Origin: an uncultured Bacteroidales bacterium
Lineage (GTDB): Bacteria > Bacteroidota > Bacteroidia > Bacteroidales > F082
DNA: 44,729 bases
Assembly (NCBI GenBank): GCA_937926515.1
Contig: CALAZZ010000251.1
Span: forward strand, 1-44,729
Direction: 5' to 3'
The translations under genes and the position numbers were made by a program. The notes under the pieces are model-generated. The model searched no databases. It saw only the letters and a program-made list of their open reading frames with translations, and was not told the DNA's origin. Below are positions 24,864 to 32,138 of this stretch, piece after piece; the first letter of the stretch is position 1, and each line of letters begins with the position of its first letter.

Positions 24864-26177
24864 ATGAAACGAAATATTTATTTAATTGTTGGCTCAGCAG
24901 TACTTCTAATTTTTGCTTTATGGTATTTTACCCGAACATCAGAAAGCACCGGAACAACCCTTGAAGTACCTGTTTCGTTTGGCCGGTTTGTGATCAGTGT
25001 TACAACCACCGGTGAGCTTGAGGCACGTAGTTCTGAAAAAATTTTCGGACCCTCTCCAACAAGTTTAAGGGAAGCCCGAATTTGGCAGCTGCGTATTGAC
25101 GACATCATTCCTGATGGGACAATAGTAGATTCAGGCGACTACGTTGCTACCCTGGACCGTACTGAGCTAACCAATAAATTCAAGGATCAGGAGCTTGAAC
25201 TGGAGCAATTGCAAAATAATTTTACACGTACACAACTTGACACTACGATGACCTTGCGTGCAGCACGCAATGATCTGGTAAATCTTCAGTTTGCTTTAGA
25301 GGAAGCCCAAATTACCGTTGACCAATCCATCTATGAGCCACCCGCTACACAGCGACAAGCTCAGATAGAACTCGACAGGGCACAACGCTCCTATGAACAA
25401 GCAGAACGCAACTACTCCCTACAATATGAAAAAGCAGTTGCCAATATGTCTGAGGTGACCACAGCACTTCGTAAGGCGCAGAATAAGTTTACGGACTTGC
25501 AAGACCTGGCTAATCAATTTATAATAAAAGCTCCCAAATCAGGAATGGTCGTGTATCAACGAGATTGGGACGGACGGAAACGAGGTATAGGTTCCAACAT
25601 CAGTACCTGGGAAAATGTAGTGGCAACCTTACCCAACCTGAATGAAATGATTACGAAAACCTTTGTTAATGAGATCGACATCTCAAAAGTCCGTGTTGGT
25701 CAAGATGTTGAGATAGGTGTGGATGCCTTCCCGGAAAAGAAATTTACCGGACAGGTAATAGAAGTAGCCAATATAGGTGAACAAATGCGTAACTCAAGTG
25801 CCAAGGTCTTTGAAGTAAAAATAGAGGTGAATGAATTTGATTCTGTACTCAGGCCAGCTATGACCACTAAGAATATAATCATAACAGAAGTGATAGATAG
25901 TGTTCTTTTTGTCCCCCTTGAGGCTGTTCATTCTTATGACACACTTTCCTTTGTATTTTCTGGAAACAAAAGACAACAGATCATTGCCGGAAAAGCAAAT
26001 GAAAATGAGATTATTGTGTATGAAGGCTTAAACCAAAACGACAAAGTGAGGCTTGTACCGCCGGATAATCCTGACTCCTACCGGTTGGTGTTGTTGCCCG
26101 CTGATATCATTGACAAATACAAGAATGACAATATCCCGCAACAGGCCTTAAAAGAGGTTCGAAATCAAGGGAATTAG
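24864..26177 (+). CDS. HlyD/MacA-like periplasmic adaptor (membrane fusion protein)
   Basis: The 437-residue protein has an N-terminal membrane anchor (residues 5-21, YLIVGSAVLLIFALWYF). A first half-lipoyl/barrel strand segment follows (VSFGRFVISVTTTGELEARS). A long alpha-hairpin covers about residues 105-215 with heptad-like charged sequence (ELELEQLQNNFTR, QIELDRAQRSYEQAERNYS). A return lipoyl and barrel segment follows (IIKAPKSGMVVYQ, VGQDVEIGVDAFPEKKFTG). This is the adaptor fold of tripartite efflux pumps. It precedes by 19 nt a MacB-like permease and then a TolC-like gene, so the three should form one pump spanning the envelope. Confidence 0.87.
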   Translation: MKRNIYLIVGSAVLLIFALWYFTRTSESTGTTLEVPVSFGRFVISVTTTGELEARSSEKIFGPSPTSLREARIWQLRIDDIIPDGTIVDSGDYVATLDRTELTNKFKDQELELEQLQNNFTRTQLDTTMTLRAARNDLVNLQFALEEAQITVDQSIYEPPATQRQAQIELDRAQRSYEQAERNYSLQYEKAVANMSEVTTALRKAQNKFTDLQDLANQFIIKAPKSGMVVYQRDWDGRKRGIGSNISTWENVVATLPNLNEMITKTFVNEIDISKVRVGQDVEIGVDAFPEKKFTGQVIEVANIGEQMRNSSAKVFEVKIEVNEFDSVLRPAMTTKNIIITEVIDSVLFVPLEAVHSYDTLSFVFSGNKRQQIIAGKANENEIIVYEGLNQNDKVRLVPPDNPDSYRLVLLPADIIDKYKNDNIPQQALKEVRNQGN

Positions 26178-26196
26178 GCAACAGTAAGCCATAATC

Positions 26197-27564
26197 ATGC
26201 AGAGATACTGGGAAATATTACAAGTTGCGCTGGAGGCTGTTTTTGCAAACCGATCCCGCTCCGTTCTGACAGCTTTAGGTATTATCTTTGGTGTGGCAGC
26301 AGTTATTGCCATGATGGCCATTGGAAACGGCGCTAGGCAGGAGATCCTTGATCAGATCAAATTAGTCGGTGTAAACAATATCATTATCAATGCCAGACTT
26401 GATTCTGAAATTCCGGGTAATGACGATGAAGAAGCAGAAGGACAGAATGTTAGAAAACAATTTTCTCCTGGTCTTACGCTGCTAGATGCCCAAAGTATTC
26501 AAAAACTGATACCAACGGTGCGTGCCGTAAGTCCGGAAGTAATTTACGAAACACATGTGATCAAAGGAGGAACACGTGTGCAAGCTCGCATTAATGGGGT
26601 TACACCGGAGTATTTTGCAGTATTCAATATGAATTTGCAAGCAGGTAATATGTTCAATCAGCAGCAACTTGAAGAAGGAAGCCCGGTTTGTATAATTGGA
26701 CCATCTATTAAGTCACGTTTTTTTCCGCTTGAAGACCCCATTGGTAAGTTGATCAAGTGTGGAAATATATGGTTGCGTGTCATTGGTGTGCTCGAGAACA
26801 GACAAATAAAGGATGAATCATTGGAAGATCTTGGTATTACTGATTACAGCAATGATGTATATGCACCCTTACAGACTGTGCTGTTGCGTTTTAAGGACCG
26901 TTCACGCATCAGCGAAAGTTCACTTAGAAGCGGAGGTAGTTCCACAACAATATATTCAGGCGGTGGCGTTGTCAACTTTTCAAGCAGTAGCGGTGCATCC
27001 GATGAACAGAATTATCATCAACTGGATCGTATTATTGTGCAGGTAGATGACAGTGAAAACCTCGCAGCCACCACAAAAGTGTTGAATCAAATGTTGAAAC
27101 GCCGCCACCAGGAGGTCGAGGATTTTGAGATCACTGTGCCTGAAATGCTGCTTAAACAGGAACAGAGGACCAAAGATATTTTTAACATTGTACTTGGAGC
27201 CATTGCCGGCATCTCTCTTCTTGTTGGTGGCATTGGCATAATGAACATCATGCTGGCTTCGGTACTTGAACGTATTCGTGAAATAGGTGTTCGCCGCTCA
27301 ATAGGTGCCAGGCGCAGCGATATTATTTTTCAATTTCTTGCTGAAGCCACATTGATTAGCATCAGTGGTGGATTGATCGGTATCATATTGGGATTGGTTA
27401 TGGCACATTTTATCACACAAACCACACAGATACTGACCATTGTATCACCTTTATCCATCATTGTTTCTTTTGGAGTAGCTGCCTTTGTTGGTATTGTGTT
27501 TGGTTACCTTCCGGCCCGAAGGGCGGCAGAGCAAGACCCAGTTACATCATTGAGACATGACTAA
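26197..27564 (+). CDS. MacB/FtsX-type ABC transporter permease
   Basis: The 455-residue protein has one N-terminal transmembrane helix (about residues 20-42, SRSVLTALGIIFGVAAVIAM), a periplasmic MacB_PCD-like domain, and three C-terminal helices of the FtsX domain (from ~330: LGAIAGISLLVGGIGIMNIM; IREIGVRRSIGARRSDI). It has no Walker A or Walker B, so it is a permease only and needs an ABC ATPase from elsewhere. No such ATPase is encoded in the neighbouring genes. A Ser/Gly-rich insert lies near residues 244-272 (RSGGSSTTIYSGGG, FSSSSGAS). With the adaptor and TolC genes it should export a small molecule, peptide or lipoprotein; the substrate is unknown. Confidence 0.9.
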   Translation: MQRYWEILQVALEAVFANRSRSVLTALGIIFGVAAVIAMMAIGNGARQEILDQIKLVGVNNIIINARLDSEIPGNDDEEAEGQNVRKQFSPGLTLLDAQSIQKLIPTVRAVSPEVIYETHVIKGGTRVQARINGVTPEYFAVFNMNLQAGNMFNQQQLEEGSPVCIIGPSIKSRFFPLEDPIGKLIKCGNIWLRVIGVLENRQIKDESLEDLGITDYSNDVYAPLQTVLLRFKDRSRISESSLRSGGSSTTIYSGGGVVNFSSSSGASDEQNYHQLDRIIVQVDDSENLAATTKVLNQMLKRRHQEVEDFEITVPEMLLKQEQRTKDIFNIVLGAIAGISLLVGGIGIMNIMLASVLERIREIGVRRSIGARRSDIIFQFLAEATLISISGGLIGIILGLVMAHFITQTTQILTIVSPLSIIVSFGVAAFVGIVFGYLPARRAAEQDPVTSLRHD

Positions 27565-27603
27565 AATTATTATTGGAGAATCCGCAAAACTTTGCTAACA
27601 ATT

Positions 27604-29124
27604 ATGAGGTATACACTGCTGTTCATATTTATTTTTACCACTGCATTTGCTGGAATAGGCCAGAATAGAGCATCAGATGAATTCAGGTTCGATGTCTCCG
27701 AAAATCCTATATATCTGTCACTAAGTGAAGTTGTTTTCCTTGCCCGCGAGCAATCACCAGATGCCTTAATTGCAAAGCACAGGTTTCGACGAAGCTATTG
27801 GGAATTTCGAAGCTTCAGAGCTGGCTATTTGCCAAATATCAGGCTGGATGCTACTTTGCCAAACTTTAATCGTACAATTGATCCCATTACCCAGGCTGAT
27901 GGTAGCGAAAGTTACCGCGAACGTACTTTGGCTCGCTACTCAACCAATCTATCACTCAATCAGCGCATTGGACTTACCGGAGGTGAAGTGTTTCTTAGTT
28001 CTGGACTGCAACGACTCGATAATTATTTTTCTGATACTACAACCAGACAATTTTTATCCAGCCCTGTTAATATTGGTTTCAGGCAACCAATTTTTGGCTA
28101 CAATGCCTACAAATGGGATAAACAGATCGAACCTATTCGCTATGAAGAAGCGCGACGTCAATACCTGGAAAATACGGAATTGATCGCAATCACCGCTGTG
28201 GGACATTTTTTTAATTTGCTGATGGCACAAATTGAGCGGGAAATACAACGTAAAAACAAAGCCAACTATGACACTTTGTTCAATATTGCAAAAGGCAGAT
28301 TTGTACTCGGGCGTATTGCTGAAAATGAACTATTGCAATTGGAACTGAATCTGCTCAGAGCTGATGCAGCAGTGGAAATGGCTGATCTTGAGTATCAGAA
28401 TATGCTATTTACATTCAAGTCATATTTACGCTTGCAAACCACAAGTCCCATTGTACTTATACCACCTTCAACGACTGAATTTTTTACCGTCGAAGTTAAC
28501 GATGCCCTCACTCAGGCACAAACGAACACTTCGGCAGGTCTTGCATTTGACCGGCGGCTGCTGGAGGCCGAAAGTCAGATCAGCCAAGCCAGGTCCGGAA
28601 GCCGGTTTGATGCGGAACTGTATGCAACTTTTGGATTAACACAAACCTCAAACAGGTTTGACGAAGTTTATAAGAACCCACTGGATGAAGAGCGTGTAAC
28701 CCTGGGAATTGTGATACCTATATTGGATTGGGGCCAGGCCAAAGGTCGAATAAGAATGGCAGAATCCAACCTGGATCTGGTGCGTGAATCCATAGGTCAG
28801 GAACGCTTGGATTTTGAGCATTCCATTTTCTTAAAAGTGATGCAGTTCAATATGCAGCAAAACCAGCTGATGATTGCTGCTAAAGCAGATACTGTTGCAC
28901 AGAAGCGTTTTGATGTAACTCAAAAACGATATATGATCGGAAGCGTCAATGATGTTCTGGAATTGAACAATGCACAAATTGATAACGACAATGCCAAAAA
29001 GGGTTATTACAACGCATTGAAAACCTATTGGACCAACTATTATGATCTGAGGCGCTTGACTTTATTCGATTTCCGTGATAACCGAAGGTTGAGCTTCAAT
29101 CCTGAAGATGTAATAAGCAGATAA
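27604..29124 (+). CDS. TolC-like outer-membrane efflux protein
   Basis: I start at the ATG at 27604 (506 residues), which opens a signal peptide (MRYTLLFIFIFTTAFAGIGQ); the in-frame TTG at 27592 is less likely. The body has the two-fold repeated helical pattern of the outer-membrane efflux (OEP) family: LSLSEVVFLAREQSPDALIA-type opening, long alpha segments around NRLFNIAKGRFVLGRIAENE-like and FDVTQKRYMIGSVNDVLELN repeats, and the VTLGIVIPILDWGQAKGRI strand before the second coil, typical of TolC-family proteins. It would provide the outer-membrane channel for the adaptor/permease encoded just upstream, and is the last gene of that run. Confidence 0.88.
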   Translation: MRYTLLFIFIFTTAFAGIGQNRASDEFRFDVSENPIYLSLSEVVFLAREQSPDALIAKHRFRRSYWEFRSFRAGYLPNIRLDATLPNFNRTIDPITQADGSESYRERTLARYSTNLSLNQRIGLTGGEVFLSSGLQRLDNYFSDTTTRQFLSSPVNIGFRQPIFGYNAYKWDKQIEPIRYEEARRQYLENTELIAITAVGHFFNLLMAQIEREIQRKNKANYDTLFNIAKGRFVLGRIAENELLQLELNLLRADAAVEMADLEYQNMLFTFKSYLRLQTTSPIVLIPPSTTEFFTVEVNDALTQAQTNTSAGLAFDRRLLEAESQISQARSGSRFDAELYATFGLTQTSNRFDEVYKNPLDEERVTLGIVIPILDWGQAKGRIRMAESNLDLVRESIGQERLDFEHSIFLKVMQFNMQQNQLMIAAKADTVAQKRFDVTQKRYMIGSVNDVLELNNAQIDNDNAKKGYYNALKTYWTNYYDLRRLTLFDFRDNRRLSFNPEDVISR

Positions 29125-29252
29125 CTAATACCATACGTCTATTCTATTACATCTTTAACCTAAGCCATGAAGTGTCCTATCATATGCCGATTTTAAAATT
29201 GTTTATTTGGCATCCAGGTCCCCAAATAATAAACTTACTTGATGGGTTTCTT

Positions 29253-29282
29253 CTTGTTAACTGCTATTATTCTTTACTTTTG
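29253..29282 (+). promoter_or_regulatory. Promoter of the NlpC/P60 gene
   Basis: TACTTTTG (29275-29282) fits the -7 box exactly. CTTG (29253-29256) is a near -33 element at 18 nt. Confidence 0.5.
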
Positions 29283-29302
29283 TTTCCTATAGATTGAACA
29301 AT

Positions 29303-30088
29303 ATGAATAGCAACGATCAATATGGCATATGCAGATTAAGCGTTATCCCTGTAAGAAATACCCCTTCTGAAAAGGCTGAGATGGTATCGCAGATTCTGTT
29401 TGGAGAAACTTATACGATTCTGGATTCGAAACCTAACTGGCTGTTGGTCCGCCTTTGCTATGATGAATATGAGGGCTGGATCGATCAGAAGATGAATAAC
29501 AACTTATCAGCTGCAGATTATTCACAGCTGGATTATAACAACAGTTTTGTGACTACTTCTGTCATTAGTGAAGTTCGACAGGAGAATCAAAGAATAATGC
29601 TTCTTACGTTTGGCAGTACGCTATGGAATATTTTGGAGGATAAGATCATATTGGAGCACGGTGCAAGTGATTTTATTGGGACTTATGCTCAGAACGATCT
29701 GCCAAAACCTGACAGAATCGGACAATATGCCATGCAGTTTCTGCAAGTGCCTTACCTTTGGGGTGGCCGCACTGTATTTGGAATTGATTGTTCAGGACTG
29801 AACCAAATGGTATTTAAAGCAGCAGGGATCAAATTATTTCGTGATGCCGGCCAACAAGCTACCCAAGGAAAAACCATTGATTTCATTGAAGAATCCAAAA
29901 CTGGTGACCTTGCATTCTTCGATAATGCTGAAGCTGAGATCGTACATGCAGGTATTATCATTGAGCCTGGAAAAATCATTCATGCTTCCGGCCATGTACG
30001 TATTGACAACATTGATCACCAGGGCATTTTTAACTTGGAGGAGCAAACCTATACTCATCGTTTACGCCTGATTAAACGTATCATTTAA
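29303..30088 (+). CDS. NlpC/P60 cysteine peptidase with SH3b domain (YkfC/DPP VI-like)
   Basis: I use the ATG at 29303 (261 residues) instead of an in-frame TTG nine bases earlier. The N-terminal ~110 residues form bacterial SH3-like modules (YGICRLSVIPVRNTPSEKAE and FGETYTILDSKPNWLLVRL). The NlpC/P60 domain follows with a catalytic triad: Cys-163 in GIDCSG, His-215 in VHAGI and His-227 in IIHASG. Relatives cleave gamma-D-Glu-L-diamino-acid bonds in peptidoglycan stem peptides during cell-wall recycling. No signal peptide is visible, favouring cytoplasmic breakdown of imported muropeptides. The gene is monocistronic. Confidence 0.9.
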   Translation: MNSNDQYGICRLSVIPVRNTPSEKAEMVSQILFGETYTILDSKPNWLLVRLCYDEYEGWIDQKMNNNLSAADYSQLDYNNSFVTTSVISEVRQENQRIMLLTFGSTLWNILEDKIILEHGASDFIGTYAQNDLPKPDRIGQYAMQFLQVPYLWGGRTVFGIDCSGLNQMVFKAAGIKLFRDAGQQATQGKTIDFIEESKTGDLAFFDNAEAEIVHAGIIIEPGKIIHASGHVRIDNIDHQGIFNLEEQTYTHRLRLIKRII

Positions 30089-30187
30089 AACGCTCATCTA
30101 CAACTAATCCCCGATTTTTTTCCAGTTAATTTTGGTATTTCATTCAAAAATAAATCGCTTTAGTATCACTATTTGGCATAATTTATG

Positions 30188-30207
30188 ATCTTTGCATTCG
30201 CAAAGAT
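30188..30207. repeat. Inverted repeat in the promoter region of the thioredoxin-like gene
   Basis: ATCTTTGC (30188-30195) and GCAAAGAT (30200-30207) form an exact 8-bp inverted repeat around 4 nt. The left arm overlaps a near-consensus -7 box (GATCTTTG), so it could be an operator; it could also simply be part of the start region. Confidence 0.45.
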
Positions 30208-30237
30208 TAATATTAATAACTTAAATTGAATTGAACT

Positions 30238-30594
30238 ATGGTATTGCCAACAAACTTAGAACACATCGCTACGGCGGATGAATTGACTAAAACAATCAAT
30301 GAAAATGAAAACGTAATGGTATGCTGCGGCCGAATGGGGCCTATGTGTATACCTGTTTATGGCGTTATGGAAGAGCTAAGAGATGAGTATAAACATGTGG
30401 CATTTAGGGATATGGCATTTGATTCACCCGAAGCTCATATTATCCGCAACTTGCCCGAAGCAAGCAATTTCATGGGTTTACCGTTTACCATTTATTATAA
30501 AAATGGAAAAGTGGTTGAGGCCACTAGCAGCATTCAAAACAGGGATCAGATCACAGCTATTCTGGATGAACATTTTCTAAATGGAAAGCAATAG
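30238..30594 (+). CDS. Thioredoxin-fold protein with atypical CCGRMGPMC active site
   Basis: The 118-residue cytoplasmic protein has a thioredoxin outline: an N-terminal helix, a strand leading to the active-site turn, the long helix PVYGVMEELRDEY, then a cis-Pro strand MGLPFTIYYKNGKVVEA and a C-terminal helix. At the position of WCGPC the sequence is C29-C30-G-R-M-G-P-M-C37. Three cysteines are present, but no CxxC pair; the Gly-Pro step is kept and the N-terminal nucleophilic Cys position is Met. It could form C30-C37 or C29-C37 disulfides or act as a redox sensor. The next gene is thioredoxin reductase, behind a terminator, so it is a plausible reductase client. Confidence 0.72.
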   Translation: MVLPTNLEHIATADELTKTINENENVMVCCGRMGPMCIPVYGVMEELRDEYKHVAFRDMAFDSPEAHIIRNLPEASNFMGLPFTIYYKNGKVVEATSSIQNRDQITAILDEHFLNGKQ

Positions 30595-30601
30595 ACTGGT
30601 T

Positions 30602-30642
30602 AATGCGTGTGAGTGATTACTGACACGCATTGATTTTTTTTT
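30602..30642 (+). terminator. Rho-independent terminator between the thioredoxin-like gene and trxB
   Basis: AATGCGTGT (30602-30610) pairs with ACACGCATT (30623-30631), followed by nine T. Read-through may still supply trxB, whose own promoter is not obvious. Confidence 0.85.
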
Positions 30643-30681
30643 ACATTGCAACTTATATGTATTCAACACATTACTTTTTAC

Positions 30682-31629
30682 ATGGAAGCAAATCACTATA
30701 ATACGATCATCGTTGGAGCCGGACCGGCAGGACTCACAGCAGGGATCTATTTATCACGGGCAAAAATGAAGACCCTGATTCTCGACTCAGGTATTGCAGG
30801 AGGACAGCTAATTCTTACCCATGAAATAGCTAATTATCCGGGTGTTGAGAAAATATCAGGATATGAACTCAGTAACAATATGCGTAAACAAGCTCTGGCG
30901 TTTGGTTGCGAAATACAATCGGGTATTTCGATTAGGGATATTGATTTTGAATCAGAGAAAAAATCGATCAAACTGTCAAACAACAAACACTTTACTTCTG
31001 ATACAGTTATCCTGGCAACAGGTGGACGTTCGCGTACATTGGGTGTTGAAGGTGAAGAAAAGTTTAAGGGTCGTGGCATCTCTTATTGTGCCACCTGTGA
31101 TGGCGATTTTTTTCAGGATAAGGAAATTGCAGTGGTCGGAGGTGGAAACACTGCACTTGAAGAAGCAGTTTCTTTAACTAAATATGCAAGCAAAGTGACC
31201 CTTATTCACATGCTCGATCATTTTCAGGCCTTTGCACATGCCATCGAAGAAGCCAGACAAAATCCTAAAATCGAGATCATAATGCCATCACGTATCAAGG
31301 CCTTTAATGGTGACGAAAAAGTGGAATCGATCAGTATAGAGAATCTTATGACTCACGAAGTTTATGATTTGAAACTCGATGGAGTTTTCGTATTCATTGG
31401 ATACGAGGCTAATACAGATTTTGTACAAGATCGATGCATCGAATTGAACGAGCGAAACGAAATTATTACCGATGACAAATTACAAACCAATATGCCTGGT
31501 GTTTTTGCTGCCGGCGATGCCATAGCAAAACGTTATCGTCAGATCACCACTGCTGTTTCTGATGGCACTTTAGCTGCACTGAATGCGATGGAATATATCC
31601 GGCAAAGATCACTTGTTTTGGCTCAATAG
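30682..31629 (+). CDS. trxB: Thioredoxin reductase
   Basis: This is an FAD-dependent NADPH:thioredoxin oxidoreductase. I choose the ATG at 30682 (315 residues), because it lies just before the FAD-binding strand (NTIIVGAGPAGLTAG); an in-frame ATG 36 nt earlier would add residues without a family counterpart. The redox pair is Cys-136/Cys-139 in SYCATCDGDFF. NADPH binding is at VVGGGNTALEEAVSLT, and the C-terminal FAD motif is GVFAAGDAIAKRYRQITTA. These are canonical for low-molecular-weight TrxB, so it should reduce normal thioredoxins. The atypical thioredoxin-fold protein encoded just upstream is a possible additional partner. Confidence 0.95.
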   Translation: MEANHYNTIIVGAGPAGLTAGIYLSRAKMKTLILDSGIAGGQLILTHEIANYPGVEKISGYELSNNMRKQALAFGCEIQSGISIRDIDFESEKKSIKLSNNKHFTSDTVILATGGRSRTLGVEGEEKFKGRGISYCATCDGDFFQDKEIAVVGGGNTALEEAVSLTKYASKVTLIHMLDHFQAFAHAIEEARQNPKIEIIMPSRIKAFNGDEKVESISIENLMTHEVYDLKLDGVFVFIGYEANTDFVQDRCIELNERNEIITDDKLQTNMPGVFAAGDAIAKRYRQITTAVSDGTLAALNAMEYIRQRSLVLAQ

Positions 31630-31741
31630 CTTTATTAAATCAGCAGTTAGCACTCGTTTCGACAAATTGAGTATATGACCTATGCTTAACTATACCAACA
31701 CGTATTTTATCTAACTTAATATCAGGCGATTATATTTAATA

Positions 31742-31773
31742 AATCAGAGGTTCACTTTTTGCGTGAACTGATT
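31742..31773. repeat. Hairpin-forming inverted repeat upstream of the riboswitch promoter
   Basis: AATCA plus GTTCAC (31742-31755, with a 3-nt bulge) pair with GTGAAC plus TGATT (31763-31773). There is no T-run directly after it, so it is at best a weak trxB terminator or an operator. Confidence 0.4.
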
Positions 31774-31813
31774 CTAAATTACAATCTTCTCATTTTTTTG
31801 AAATAATATTTTG

Positions 31814-31821
31814 TATTTTTG
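31814..31821 (+). promoter_or_regulatory. -7 element of the riboswitch transcript
   Basis: TATTTTTG fits TAnnTTTG exactly and ends 9 nt before the first paired base of the FMN aptamer. A TTTG at 31797-31800 is closer (13 nt) than the usual -33 spacing. Confidence 0.6.
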
Positions 31822-31830
31822 TCAGGTATT

Positions 31831-31957
31831 AATCTTTCGGGGCAGGGCGTAATTCCCGACCGGCGGTGAAAGTCCGCGACTCTCCTCGGCAATGCTTAGG
31901 AGACTGATCCGGTGTAAATCCGGTACCGACAGTTAAAGTCTGGATGGTAGAAAGATT
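31831..31957 (+). ncRNA. FMN riboswitch aptamer (RFN element)
   Basis: The conserved RFN core is plain: TCGGGGCAGGGCG, then ATTCCCGACCGGCGGT, GTCCGCGAC, GATCCGGTGTAAATCCGGT, and GACAGTTAAAGTCTGGATGG. The closing helix P1 is AATCTTTC (31831-31838) with GAAAGATT (31950-31957), eight perfect pairs. The variable P4 arm is a TCTCCT/AGGAGA-type hairpin. FMN binding stabilises P1 in this class, usually turning off riboflavin synthesis or transport genes. Here the controlled gene is a TonB-dependent receptor at 32139. Confidence 0.96.
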
Positions 31958-32082
31958 GAACAAGGAAAGTAGACTAATCAGCAACCGTTTATTGGTTGTC
32001 ATGATGATTGATATGCTTAAGCCGCGCTTGCATTATTTTTATTGCGACGGTTTCTAAGTATTTGGTTTGACTTAATTGGTTC

Positions 32083-32124
32083 AATAGCCCCGAAATGATG
32101 ATTTCGGGGCTATTTAGTTATTTT
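32083..32124 (+). terminator. Riboswitch-controlled terminator
   Basis: A perfect 14-bp stem (32083-32096 with 32101-32114, loop GATG) is followed by a U-rich tract and ends about 15 nt before the receptor ATG. Its 5' arm GCCCCGAAA (32087-32095) is exactly complementary to TTTCGGGGC (31835-31843) in the aptamer. The two pairings are mutually exclusive, which supplies an antiterminator when FMN is absent. Confidence 0.88.
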
Positions 32125-32138
32125 CTAAACCATTCGTC

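Noticed and set aside
29125..29252. Possible terminator after the TolC-like gene (ATGCC/GGCAT arms)
   Set aside because: The arms are only five or six bases with a long AT-rich loop and no T-run follows.
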